Shown here piece by piece: positions 37,516-46,502 of a stretch of DNA of 64,000 nt. The first letter of the stretch is position 1; every line of letters begins with the position of its first letter. Both the position numbers and the translations under genes were made by a program. Below the pieces are notes generated by a model. The model saw nothing but the letters and a program-made list of their open reading frames with translations. It had not been told where the DNA came from and searched no databases. The DNA comes from Coxiellaceae bacterium (lineage in GTDB: Bacteria > Pseudomonadota > Gammaproteobacteria > Coxiellales > Coxiellaceae), in NCBI GenBank assembly GCA_029212925.1, contig JARGOB010000004.1, forward strand, positions 83,375-147,374, given 5' to 3'.

Positions 37516-37665
37516 AATATCTCCTTATTAAAAAAAGCAATGAGCCAAGGCCCACTAAAGGATCTCAGTATACCATTTTAAATTATATATACACTTTTTT
37601 TATAATTATTTATTATAATTAATCGAAAGTATAAATACCTTATGCAGCATGTATTAATAAAATTC

Positions 37666-37695
37666 CTGGATGCCGGATCAAGTCCGGCATGACAG
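37666..37695. repeat. REP-like palindrome
   Basis: CTGGATGCCGGATC followed by AAGTCCGGCATGACAG, nearly identical to the copy at 59088-59117. It lies in the 376-base gap between the secreted-protein gene start and the yheT end. Upstream of it (37516-37665) the gap is AT-rich and shows nothing else I can name. Confidence 0.75.
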
Positions 37696-37702
37696 TGCTG
37701 AA

Positions 37703-37894
37703 GACATAAATGACGCGTTTTTCAAAATGGAACAACGTTCAAAATTGCCCGCTAATATCAACATCATTAAAAACGCCAGTAGTGCGGCAAGGTTGAACGT
37801 TGACTATTTTTAAAAATAAGGATTTTATTAGACATAAATGACGCGTTTTTCAAAATGGAACAACGTTCAAGATTGCCCGCTAATGGCGTTTTTA
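37703..37894. repeat. MITE-like element with direct and inverted copies
   Basis: A 54-base sequence starting GACATAAATGACGCG occurs at 37703-37756 and 37831-37884 with one difference. Between them, 37768-37802 is an inverted, diverged copy of 37861-37894 (TAAAAACGCC at the left, GGCGTTTTTA at the right, with inner TTGAACGTTG and CAACGTTCAA). The right end, TTA at 37892-37894, is the stop codon of yheT. No transposase is coded inside. Confidence 0.8.
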
Positions 37895-38878
37895 AAGGGT
37901 TTCGTGGTGAGCCATAAGCTGCTCTCGAAAGAAACTTATAACCCGATGCGGCATCCAAAAAATAGGACTCCAAGGCTTACCGGACACAAAACCGACATGA
38001 CCACCAAACGGTGTAATCTCTAACACAGAAGAGCGTGATATTTCATCCCTGGCGGGCACACATTCTTTTGGAATAAAAGGATCATCGAGTGCATGTAAGA
38101 TCAATGTTGGCAACTCAATGCCTGGTAATAAAGGCTTACAGCTGCACTGCTGATAATAATCATTTGCATCATTAAAATTGTAGATATCAGCTGTTATTTT
38201 ATCATCAAATTCACGCAAATTTTTTATATCTTTCATTTCACTTTCAGTGATAGCAAACTGGTGACCTGCCTTCATTTTTTGTACTAATTTACGGCTTAAA
38301 CTGGTGGTTAAACGCAACTGGTATAATGGATGCATATAGTCTGAGGTCATGCCCAAGTCAAATGGTACTGAAATAGCTGCCGCTGCGACAAATTGTGACG
38401 GATAATTTTTTTCTGCTACGTATTTTAATAAAATATTTGCACCTAAGGAAAATCCTATTGCCATCATTTGTGTATGCGGATAACGCTTAACTAACGTTCT
38501 GAGAATATAATCAAAATCGGCGGTATCACCACTGTGATAGGCGCGACGTAAGCGATTAATACGGCCACTGCAACCGCGAAAATGCATGACTAATACGCGC
38601 CAGCCTTGCGCCACAAAATCATCAATACTGGATTGGATATAATGCGAGCTGACTGAGCCTTCAATACCATGCAACATAATTAGCAATGGCCCTTGCACTC
38701 CACCGGCCCAACAACAATCAATAAAGTCACCATCGGGCAAGTTAAATTCTTCCCATCGAATTTTGGATTTTGCATGTGGGCTAAATACCGCAGGAAAACA
38801 GGTTTGCACATGCGGGTTACGATTCCACTTGCTGATTATAAAGCTTTTAAAATCCTGCTTTAAAATGGGTTTAGACAT
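37892..38878 (-). CDS. YheT-family alpha/beta hydrolase
   Basis: The 328-aa cytosolic hydrolase has the family start FNPHVQTxxP-type (NRNPHVQTCFPAVF). The oxyanion strand is LLIMLHGIEGS, followed by VMHFRGCSGRINR. The nucleophile elbow is IGFSLGANILLKY (Ser in GFSLG), the Asp is in LHALDDPFIP and the His in FGGHVGF. Members are carboxylester-type hydrolases of unclear physiological substrate. It starts four bases after the RND pump stop and is probably the third gene of that operon. Its stop codon is provided by a repeat element. Confidence 0.9.
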   Translation of the reverse strand: MSKPILKQDFKSFIISKWNRNPHVQTCFPAVFSPHAKSKIRWEEFNLPDGDFIDCCWAGGVQGPLLIMLHGIEGSVSSHYIQSSIDDFVAQGWRVLVMHFRGCSGRINRLRRAYHSGDTADFDYILRTLVKRYPHTQMMAIGFSLGANILLKYVAEKNYPSQFVAAAAISVPFDLGMTSDYMHPLYQLRLTTSLSRKLVQKMKAGHQFAITESEMKDIKNLREFDDKITADIYNFNDANDYYQQCSCKPLLPGIELPTLILHALDDPFIPKECVPARDEISRSSVLEITPFGGHVGFVSGKPWSPIFWMPHRVISFFREQLMAHHETL

Positions 38879-38882
38879 CTAC

Positions 38883-41800
38883 TCACTCCGAAACCAATGG
38901 CGCTTGAATCCGTTTCAAGCCACCTACAAATGAATACATTACTGGCACTACTACTAAAGAAAAGAATGTACCGCATAATAAGCCACCTATGATCACTAAA
39001 CCAATTTGATAGCGTCCTACTGAGCCAGGCCCTGAGGCCAAAGCCAATGGTAATGTTCCGAATACCATGGCTGCTGTGGTCATCAAAATCGGACGTAATC
39101 TGATGGTCGCTCCTTGCATTATAGCAGAGCGAAGATCATGACCTTGTCGCCGCATATCATTAATAAACTGTGTAATTAAGATACCGTGCTTACTGATAAG
39201 ACCAATCAATGTAATGACTCCAATTTGCGAATAGAGATTAAATGTACCGCCACCTATTTTCAAAAATAGCAATGCTCCTACGATACTGAACGGGACAGCA
39301 ATCAGGATAATCAAGGGATCCAAAAAGCTACCAAACTGCGCCGCTAACACCAAGTAAATAAAGATAAAAGACATCATCACCAACCCCATCATGCTGCCGG
39401 ACGATTGTAGAAATTGCTCAGCCTTACCAGAAAAAGCGGTACGGATATCAGGGGTCAATACGGACGGGGCAATCTGTTGAACATAGCTGACCACATCACT
39501 TTCAGTATAACCTGGCGCTAGACGAGCATTAATATAGCCTGAGCGCATGCGATTAAAGTGAGTCAAACTTCCTTGGCGAATAGTTGGTGTCAGTTTAATT
39601 AAACTAGCCACCGGAATCATAGTTGATTTACCATCACTACCCGCCGCACTGCGTACGTATAATTTATTAATACCATTGAAGTTTTGCAAATCTTTACGCT
39701 GCATTTGTACAATCACTTGATAGCTACGATTACCTGATTGCACATCGGACCAGTGATTACCACTCATCATCGCACTGACGGTATCAGCAACATCCTGAAT
39801 ATTAACCCCCAACTCAGCGGCTAAATCACGATCAATTGTGATAGCATATTCTTCCGCATTATATTTCAAATTGGTTTGCACATCTTGCACACCGGGATAG
39901 GCTTTTAATTTAGCTAGTGTGGCATCTATCGACGGTAATAAATCTTTATAGTCACGCGCCGTTAAGAAATTGTAAGTCATATCAGAGCCTTGCTCACCAT
40001 AACTGACAATATCAGGAATAAATGCTGACGCATCAACACCGGGGATACGAGCAATTAAAGGATTAATTTTTTTCAGTAGTTCAGCGGTTGTTTGCTTGCG
40101 CTCACCCCAAGGTTTTAATGATGCTCCTATATTCGCGCCACCCGGCCCTATCTGATTCACCACCTTAACGATGTCAGGAAATTTTTTTAGAATCTTTTCT
40201 ACTTCTGACATATAACGCAGCGTATACGCCAAGTTAGCACCTGTTGGGGCTGTTACACTCACATTAAAATAACCGAAATCTTCTTTAGGTAGAAATTCTG
40301 AAGATAAACTGGCGAAGATTGCCCAACCAGCTAATGCAATCGCTACTAGCACCAACAGCACAATATAACGCGCATTCAAGCAGGTGGTTAACAGCGTTTG
40401 ATAGCCATGCGTCAACCAAGTAAATATGCGATCAACCTTATCAGCAAATTTATTTTGCTGTTGCCCAGGGACTAAAATGCGCGAACACATCATGGGTGAT
40501 AAAGTCAGTGCAACAAAAGCAGAGATCACCACCGCACCGGCTAAGGTAAATGCGAACTGTTGAAACAATACCGCAGTAAAACCTTGCACCATACCAATTG
40601 GCGCATACACGGCTACCAAGGTTAGCCCCATAGCTATCACCGCACCGGTAATTTCTCTACTGCCTTTGAGCGCGGCATCCATGGGTGACATGCCTTGTTC
40701 AATATGGCGATGAATATTTTCCATCATCACAATAGCATCATCAACCACCAAACCAATCGATAACACAATCGCCAATAGCGACATCATATTGATCGAAAAA
40801 TCGAGCACGTAAATAAAACCAAATACACCAATTAAACTTACAGGGATGGTAACAATAGGCACCAATGAGGCGCGTAATGACCCAATAAACAACATCACCA
40901 CTAAAATAACTAAGATGACCGCTTCACCAATCGCCTTAAACGTTTCACCCACTGATGACTGTAAAAACTGCGACGCATCAAACACCACACTCATCTGCAT
41001 ACCAGGCGGTAAATTATGTTTAATTTCTTTTAATGATTGCCGTATTTCACTGGCTACCGTTAAAGGATTGGCAGACTGCAACGGTTTAATGCGCAACATA
41101 ATGCCTTGTTGACCGTTTATCAACATCGGTGAGTCGGTTAAACTGCGGCTGCCTAACTTAACCTGTGCAACATCGCTTAATCGCACCGTACCCGTATCGT
41201 TATGCATAACGATAATATTGGCAAAGTCATGTGCATTCTTCAGCTGTGTATTTGACACAATGCTGTAATTGCGATTGGGTTCTTCAATATGACCTGCTGG
41301 AAAATAAATATTATTGGCTGTAAGTGCTTTTTTAACATCATCCACCGTGACATTCTTCGCCGCCATCGCTTGCGAATTTAACCAAATACGCATGGCATAG
41401 TTACTGGCACCTTCAATGCTTACCTGACCAACGCCTTTTAATTGACGAAGCACCGGTTGCACATACGACTCAGTGTAATCACGTATTTCTTTTGCTGTCC
41501 GATGCTTATCAATAATACCAATATCCATCAGCTCTGGGCCTTTAATACCCACGGTAATACTAGGTGCATCCGCATCAGATGGTAAATATTGCCGCTGCCC
41601 TGATACCTTATCGCGCACTTGAGCTGCTTCGGATTCAAAGTCACCACCAATTCGAAACTGCACGTTAATCGAACTGCCACCAGTCCAACTGTTTGAACTA
41701 ATGGATTGAATATCTTGAACACCGGCTACTGCATTTTCTAACCGAGTGGTGATTTGCGACTCCATTAATTCTGCACTAGCGCCTTGGTAATGCGTACGAA

Positions 41801-41939
41801 TATTAACAACCGGCAGTGTAAGTTTTGGAAAAAATAATAATTCTAAGCGACTAAAGCCAACCACACCCAACACTACCAGCACTAAGCTGAGCACGATGGC
41901 TAATACAGGTTGACGTATACACAGTTCAGGTAACTTCAC
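38883..41939 (-). CDS. RND (HAE1) multidrug efflux pump, inner-membrane subunit
   Basis: The 1018-aa protein has the RND layout: helix 1 (LAIVLSLVLVVLGVVGFSRL), a large periplasmic porter loop, helices 2-6, a second loop and helices 8-12. VVDDAIVMMENIHRH in helix 4 carries the proton-relay Asp pair. It exports drugs or lipophilic compounds together with the adaptor at 41942-43030. Only two bases separate the adaptor stop from this start. No outer-membrane TolC partner is in the window. The first residues IRQPVLAIVLSL are typical of the MexF/MdtB-like branch. Substrate unknown. Confidence 0.95.
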   Translation of the reverse strand: MKLPELCIRQPVLAIVLSLVLVVLGVVGFSRLELLFFPKLTLPVVNIRTHYQGASAELMESQITTRLENAVAGVQDIQSISSNSWTGGSSINVQFRIGGDFESEAAQVRDKVSGQRQYLPSDADAPSITVGIKGPELMDIGIIDKHRTAKEIRDYTESYVQPVLRQLKGVGQVSIEGASNYAMRIWLNSQAMAAKNVTVDDVKKALTANNIYFPAGHIEEPNRNYSIVSNTQLKNAHDFANIIVMHNDTGTVRLSDVAQVKLGSRSLTDSPMLINGQQGIMLRIKPLQSANPLTVASEIRQSLKEIKHNLPPGMQMSVVFDASQFLQSSVGETFKAIGEAVILVILVVMLFIGSLRASLVPIVTIPVSLIGVFGFIYVLDFSINMMSLLAIVLSIGLVVDDAIVMMENIHRHIEQGMSPMDAALKGSREITGAVIAMGLTLVAVYAPIGMVQGFTAVLFQQFAFTLAGAVVISAFVALTLSPMMCSRILVPGQQQNKFADKVDRIFTWLTHGYQTLLTTCLNARYIVLLVLVAIALAGWAIFASLSSEFLPKEDFGYFNVSVTAPTGANLAYTLRYMSEVEKILKKFPDIVKVVNQIGPGGANIGASLKPWGERKQTTAELLKKINPLIARIPGVDASAFIPDIVSYGEQGSDMTYNFLTARDYKDLLPSIDATLAKLKAYPGVQDVQTNLKYNAEEYAITIDRDLAAELGVNIQDVADTVSAMMSGNHWSDVQSGNRSYQVIVQMQRKDLQNFNGINKLYVRSAAGSDGKSTMIPVASLIKLTPTIRQGSLTHFNRMRSGYINARLAPGYTESDVVSYVQQIAPSVLTPDIRTAFSGKAEQFLQSSGSMMGLVMMSFIFIYLVLAAQFGSFLDPLIILIAVPFSIVGALLFLKIGGGTFNLYSQIGVITLIGLISKHGILITQFINDMRRQGHDLRSAIMQGATIRLRPILMTTAAMVFGTLPLALASGPGSVGRYQIGLVIIGGLLCGTFFSLVVVPVMYSFVGGLKRIQAPLVSE

Positions 41940-41941
41940 AA

Positions 41942-43030
41942 TTAACTACCACTATTGTTACTGGTTATAATTACCGTGCTGCCGTCCTGCAGTTTTTGTT
42001 GACCTGCTGTCACTACGGTATCGCCTTTTTTTAATCCCTTAGCAATTTGCACCATGCCTTTTTGGCTAGTACCTGGTACTACATAAACTTTTACTGCTTT
42101 TTTAGCAATCACTTTATAGACGTAATAACCTTTAATATCAGCATTAACAGCCACCTCAGGCACTACCAATGCATTTTTATTAACGCCAATCTGCTGCTGT
42201 ACATGACAAAACATACCGGGTGATAGTTCATCAGATTTATTTTGTATCAACGCCTGCACTTGCACCGCCCGTGTTGTTCTACTTACCGTAGGTGATATAA
42301 AACTTACTGTGCCATAAAAGGTTTTATTGGGATAAGCATTAACGCTAATTTTTACCAATTGACCATTTTTCAAATGAGGTATTTTAGCTTGAGACACATT
42401 AAATTCCGCCAATAAGGTTTGACGATTAACTAAAGTGACAATTGGATCACCAGCACTAACGTAATCACCCACCTGCACATTAAACGAACCCAAAACACCA
42501 TTAAAAGGTGCTGTCATGGTTTGTTGTGAAAGAATGGCTAAATCTCTTTTTACCCGTGAATCATTATTCTTTAGTGCCGCTTTTAACTCTTCGACTTGTT
42601 GCGCAGACATACCACCAATCGATAATATCGACTTACCGCGTTTATACTTATTACGATCAACATTTAACGTAGTCACCGACACATTGTAATTCGCTTTAGC
42701 GCTGGTATCGTCTAACTTGAGGATAGGCATATCTTTGCCTACCATTTGACCGTCCTTAAAAAAAACTTGATCGACACGACCTGCCGTTTCACTACTAATT
42801 GTCACACGATCTACCGCTCTCAAACTGCCAAGTGCATCAACATAAATGGGTAATGATTCTGTTTTAGCTTTGGCGACTTGTACAACGACGGGTTTATTGA
42901 CGAAGCTGGTGCTGCTTGATGACGTCTGCTGCTTGGAAGATTTTTTGTCAGCGAATGCTATTTGTTGATACCCTAACAATCCTATCGACAGCACCAAAAA
43001 TAGACAACTTATAACACGCAATAATTTCAT
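41942..43030 (-). CDS. periplasmic adaptor (membrane fusion protein) of RND pump
   Basis: The 362-aa HlyD-like adaptor has an N-terminal signal or anchor (LLRVISCLFLVLSIGLLGYQ). Family marks include VDALGSLRAVDRVTISSETAGRV (lipoyl half), a short hairpin, then TAPFNGVLGSFNVQVGDYVSAGDPIVTL (second lipoyl half) and PGMFCHVQ. It links the RND pump to an outer-membrane channel. It is the first gene of the operon MFP-RND-yheT. GCAGGGTTGA precedes the ATG. It is divergent from pabA. Confidence 0.94.
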   Translation of the reverse strand: MKLLRVISCLFLVLSIGLLGYQQIAFADKKSSKQQTSSSSTSFVNKPVVVQVAKAKTESLPIYVDALGSLRAVDRVTISSETAGRVDQVFFKDGQMVGKDMPILKLDDTSAKANYNVSVTTLNVDRNKYKRGKSILSIGGMSAQQVEELKAALKNNDSRVKRDLAILSQQTMTAPFNGVLGSFNVQVGDYVSAGDPIVTLVNRQTLLAEFNVSQAKIPHLKNGQLVKISVNAYPNKTFYGTVSFISPTVSRTTRAVQVQALIQNKSDELSPGMFCHVQQQIGVNKNALVVPEVAVNADIKGYYVYKVIAKKAVKVYVVPGTSQKGMVQIAKGLKKGDTVVTAGQQKLQDGSTVIITSNNSGS

Positions 43031-43147
43031 TCAACCCTGCTTTGGTTTCCAACACACAGCCTGACATTATATAGCGTGTCATCGACCAACACCAGCATAG
43101 CTAGAGCAAGACTTGACCCTCAAAACAGAAACGTTACACTGCAACGC

Positions 43148-43735
43148 ATGTTATTACTCATCGACAATTACGATTCATTTACTTACAACTTGGTACAATA
43201 TTTGCGCCAACTTGGCGCTGACGTTGCCGTGTATCGAAACGATCAAATAAGCTTGAATGAATGCATTGCCATGCAACCTAGCCACCTAGTTATTTCACCC
43301 GGCCCATGCACCCCCGATCAAAGCGGTATATCCATTGAGCTAATAAAATACTTTAGCGACAAGATCCCCATTCTCGGTGTCTGCCTAGGGCATCAAGCCA
43401 TAGCTCAAGCTTTTGGTGCAAACATCCAACAGGCTAAGCGGATCATGCATGGTAAACTATCAAAAATAACACACAGCAATAATATAATATTCAATGAATT
43501 ACCCAGTGAATTTAATGTAACAAGATACCATTCACTCACTATTGAGCCATCAACTTTGCCGGATTGTTTTGAGGTCAGCGCACACAGCATCGATAATAAC
43601 CAACCGAAAGAAATCATGGCTATCCAACATAAGCAGCTGCCAATCAGCGGTGTACAATTTCACCCGGAAGCCATCCTTACCGAACATGGCCACCAATTAC
43701 TCAGTAATTTTTTACAACAAGCGGCGATGGCATGA
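43148..43735 (+). CDS. pabA: aminodeoxychorismate synthase glutaminase component
   Basis: The 195-aa class I glutamine amidotransferase feeds ammonia to PabB. MLLLIDNYDSFTYNLVQYL is the family start, so the ATG at 43148 is preferred to one 24 codons upstream. The nucleophile Cys79 lies in GVCLGH and His172 in FHPEA. The stop overlaps the pabB start (ATGA), so the two are coupled. A TrpG role cannot be excluded from the sequence alone, but the pairing with a PabB-type partner and no trp genes nearby favours folate synthesis. Confidence 0.92.
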   Translation: MLLLIDNYDSFTYNLVQYLRQLGADVAVYRNDQISLNECIAMQPSHLVISPGPCTPDQSGISIELIKYFSDKIPILGVCLGHQAIAQAFGANIQQAKRIMHGKLSKITHSNNIIFNELPSEFNVTRYHSLTIEPSTLPDCFEVSAHSIDNNQPKEIMAIQHKQLPISGVQFHPEAILTEHGHQLLSNFLQQAAMA

Positions 43736-45036
43736 TAATAAAAACACTCGACTATCAACCAGACCCCAGCCAACTATTGCAGTGTGTATTAGATCAAGAC
43801 TGGCCAGTTTTATTAGACAGTACTGGTTTAGGGCGTTTCGATATTATCAGCGCTAACCCAGTACAAAAAATCACAACACCCGACTGGCAACAACTGCAGC
43901 AAGCGTTAAATCAGCACGAGGTAAGCGGCTGCGATGACCTGCCCTTTTGTGGTGGCGCACTGGGTTATTTTGGTTATGACAGCAACTTACACAGCAACCC
44001 TATCAACCAACGGATTAGCAATGACATTGCACTGCCAGTGATGGCGGTTGGCATCTATGATTGGGCTATCATTACCGATCATCAGCAATGCACCACGGTT
44101 TATATAAACCACAACGATAACCCAGCGCATTGGCAGTGGTTACAACAACAACTAACAAAACTCCCTGACACCACCCCATTTGCTTTGTTACAACCGTTTA
44201 GCGCTAACCAATCCGCCGCCAGTTATCAATCCGCTTTTAACAAAATCAAACACTATATTACGGCTGGCGATTGTTACCAAGTCAATTTAGCACAACGCTT
44301 TTCAGCGCCTTATGAAGGTGATGCATTTAATGCCTATCGTTTATTACGTCAACATAACCCGGCACCGTTTTCAGCATTTATGCGAATCGAGCAAGGTGAC
44401 GTTATCAGCTGCTCACCAGAACGTTTTATTCAATGCCACCAAGGAACGGTTGAAACCAAACCAATCAAAGGCACGCGACCACGTCACAATGATCAGCATA
44501 TCGATGCGCAGTTAGCCGATGAATTACTACACAGCGAAAAAGATCGCGCTGAAAATTTAATGATCGTCGATCTTTTACGCAATGATTTAGGCCGTAGCTG
44601 CCAAGTAGGCTCTGTTACAGTGCCTAGTTTATTCGCATTAGAAAGCTACCCCGCCGTGCACCACTTAGTGAGTACTGTCACTGGTGAACTTGAGCCTGAC
44701 TTAACAACTGTTGATTTATTACAACGCGCATTCCCCGGCGGATCAATTACGGGCGCACCAAAAATTCGCGCCATGCAAATCATTGAAGAGCTCGAACACT
44801 ACCGACGCAGTATTTATTGCGGCAGTCTTGGCTACATTAGTTATAACGGCAACATGGATACCAATATTGCGATTCGCAGTTGCGTCGCCAGTCAACAACA
44901 GATGTATTGTTGGGCAGGCGGCGGTATCGTGGCGGACTCAACAGTTGATGCTGAGTATCAAGAAACGCTTGATAAGATTAGTCGAATCACCGACACGTTA
45001 AACGAAACTGTTATAGGATCCTGCCTATATAAGTAA
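43732..45036 (+). CDS. pabB: aminodeoxychorismate synthase component I
   Basis: The 434-aa enzyme makes 4-amino-4-deoxychorismate from chorismate and ammonia for p-aminobenzoate and folate. The chorismate-binding C-half shows KPIKGTRPR, ENLMIVDLLRND, FPGGSITGAPK and RSIYCGSLGYI, all family marks. The N-half is short, as in PabB rather than TrpE (about 500 aa). It overlaps pabA by four bases. The last 22 bases lie within the left arm of the hairpin element at 45015-45137, so that element shaped the gene's end. Confidence 0.93.
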   Translation: MIIKTLDYQPDPSQLLQCVLDQDWPVLLDSTGLGRFDIISANPVQKITTPDWQQLQQALNQHEVSGCDDLPFCGGALGYFGYDSNLHSNPINQRISNDIALPVMAVGIYDWAIITDHQQCTTVYINHNDNPAHWQWLQQQLTKLPDTTPFALLQPFSANQSAASYQSAFNKIKHYITAGDCYQVNLAQRFSAPYEGDAFNAYRLLRQHNPAPFSAFMRIEQGDVISCSPERFIQCHQGTVETKPIKGTRPRHNDQHIDAQLADELLHSEKDRAENLMIVDLLRNDLGRSCQVGSVTVPSLFALESYPAVHHLVSTVTGELEPDLTTVDLLQRAFPGGSITGAPKIRAMQIIEELEHYRRSIYCGSLGYISYNGNMDTNIAIRSCVASQQQMYCWAGGGIVADSTVDAEYQETLDKISRITDTLNETVIGSCLYK

Positions 45037-45137
45037 GGCGGCCAGGGGTACCTTTCGAGCGGCGTGTGGTACACAGAGGTAAAGGAACACGAGGATAGGG
45101 ATATCCGTTCGGGAGAAAGGTATCCCTAGCAGGATTA
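45015..45137. repeat. long hairpin element at the end of pabB
   Basis: ATCCTGC (45018-45024) pairs with GCAGGAT (45129-45135), and AGGGGTACCTTTC (45044-45056) pairs, with one mismatch, with GAAAGGTATCCCT (45115-45127). The loop holds GAGGATAGGGATATCC. It is similar in plan to the element at 49984-50106. The rest of the 190-base gap to ubiC shows nothing else I can name. Confidence 0.7.
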
Positions 45138-45226
45138 CGTTAATTAGATAGTAATGGATATAGTAGTTACTTGACTGGATCTTGCATTAAATGCGGGAAG
45201 ACAAAACAACACCAGGAAACAACAAC

Positions 45227-45766
45227 ATGAACAAATGGCATCACGATATAAAACAGCTATCACCCGCACCATCAAAAAATCAGCTGGTTTGGCTAACGAA
45301 ACCATACATTCTAACGGAAGCCTTAGAACAACACTGCGACAAACTCGACATGCAGTTACTATCAATGCAATTTGATGAAGCATACCAAGATGAAATCGAT
45401 CGTTTAGATCAACCTGGCCCCTATATGATTCGTCGCGTAGCATTTTATGGTGACGATCATGCCTGGACCTATGCGCGTGTTGTGATACCCGAAGTCACTT
45501 ACTTAAGCCAGCAAACCGCCTTTGATAATTTGGTTAATAAGCCGATGGGGGTCAATATGCTTTACAATAATCCTGACGTGTCACGATCCGAATTTGAATT
45601 TAGCACGGTGTCAACAGACTATGATACAAGCCTAATCCCTCTGAACAATAACCAAGCGGGAATAGTCTTTGCACGGCGTTCCGTTTTCACTATTAAAAAA
45701 CTACCACTACTGATCAGCGAATTTTTTTCACCACAGTTACCACTTCCACGTTTTATTACAACTTAA
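45227..45766 (+). CDS. ubiC: chorismate lyase (chorismate pyruvate-lyase)
   Basis: The 179-aa enzyme splits chorismate to 4-hydroxybenzoate and pyruvate, the first step of ubiquinone synthesis. The family marks are present but divergent: LVWLTKPYILTEALEQHC, YMIRRVAFYGDDHAWTYAR, VVIPEVTYL, KPMGVNML and the C-terminal ARRSVFTIKKLPLLISEFF. The start at 45227 (MNKWHHDIKQL) has AGGA upstream; a frame extension to 45191 is less likely. It lies downstream of pabAB, another chorismate user. The 3' end overlaps the convergent gene at 45756 by 11 bases. Confidence 0.85.
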   Translation: MNKWHHDIKQLSPAPSKNQLVWLTKPYILTEALEQHCDKLDMQLLSMQFDEAYQDEIDRLDQPGPYMIRRVAFYGDDHAWTYARVVIPEVTYLSQQTAFDNLVNKPMGVNMLYNNPDVSRSEFEFSTVSTDYDTSLIPLNNNQAGIVFARRSVFTIKKLPLLISEFFSPQLPLPRFITT

Positions 45767-46418
45767 ATTCAACAGCTGATTTGCCTGCATCCACATCTGT
45801 TAGTCGAGTCAGTGGTGCCCCAGCAGTCCGCTCTAACCGCGCCGCAATCTCACTCTCCTCAGCAGACCATAACCGCCGACACGACAATCGTTTTTTACCA
45901 AGGTTATCGAAGCCACAGTACACAACACCATTATATCCTGTTACGACAATATTCAACCCCCGCTCCACCAAACGCCCCTGAACCTTCTGCGCAAAAGGTA
46001 CATGACTATCATCCCACTTACTGGCCGAATAACAAGAAACAACAAATAAATTCATACCATCGGATAACAATTCGGAGGCAACCAACCAATCGGCTAATTG
46101 ACTGGCATCCATTGACACCAGTACCCCCAGCTTATCGCCAAAGGTATAACCATCCCCATGCCCCATAACATAGATGTTTTTTGCACCTGCAAATGCACGC
46201 GAATGAAAGCCCACTGGATCATTAACATCCAACGGCAAGATATGTGCTGACTCTATCTTTTTAGATAGCTTAATGGCTTGAAAACATGTCCTGACTCGTG
46301 GCTCGAAATCTTTACGCATCGCCTTGATGGCTTCAACTGGCCCCACGCTTGTTACCGGATACACCATTAAATCACTGGGCGCGTCATAAGACTTACGCTT
46401 ACTACTCGTTCTACTCAT
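45756..46418 (-). CDS. predicted caspase-fold (C80/C13-like) cysteine peptidase domain protein
   Basis: The 220-aa protein is taken from the ATG at 46418; a TTG at 46439 is an alternative. The core shows strand-His NIYVMGHGDGYTFGDK, then a helix SMDASQLADWL, then strand-Cys NLFVVSCYSA. The GHG..SC pair at this spacing is that of clan CD peptidases, including the MARTX-type C80 family in which HG is followed by 'a..la..L' and a Cys strand. The dyad His/Cys is complete. The N-terminus is basic (SRTSSKRKSY), and there is no signal peptide. Self-cleavage or effector processing is inference; a non-peptidase member is also possible. Confidence 0.6.
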   Translation of the reverse strand: MSRTSSKRKSYDAPSDLMVYPVTSVGPVEAIKAMRKDFEPRVRTCFQAIKLSKKIESAHILPLDVNDPVGFHSRAFAGAKNIYVMGHGDGYTFGDKLGVLVSMDASQLADWLVASELLSDGMNLFVVSCYSASKWDDSHVPFAQKVQGRLVERGLNIVVTGYNGVVYCGFDNLGKKRLSCRRLWSAEESEIAARLERTAGAPLTRLTDVDAGKSAVEFKL

Positions 46419-46502
46419 TAATGATTTCTCACTTCTCAATATGAATGTACATATTTATCATAAATAGATTAACTGAGTATTATCTGAATAATTAATAGAA
46501 TG

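Noticed and set aside
37767-37973. Open frame of 68 codons on the minus strand at the yheT end
   Set aside because: It spans the repeat element and overlaps yheT in another frame, with no coding features.
43076-43147. 24-codon extension upstream of pabA
   Set aside because: The family begins at MLLLIDNYDSF and the extension has no homology and no ribosome binding site.
45812-46168. Open frame of 118 codons on the plus strand opposite the caspase-like protein
   Set aside because: Low-complexity, no start signal, and the minus-strand protein has conserved motifs.
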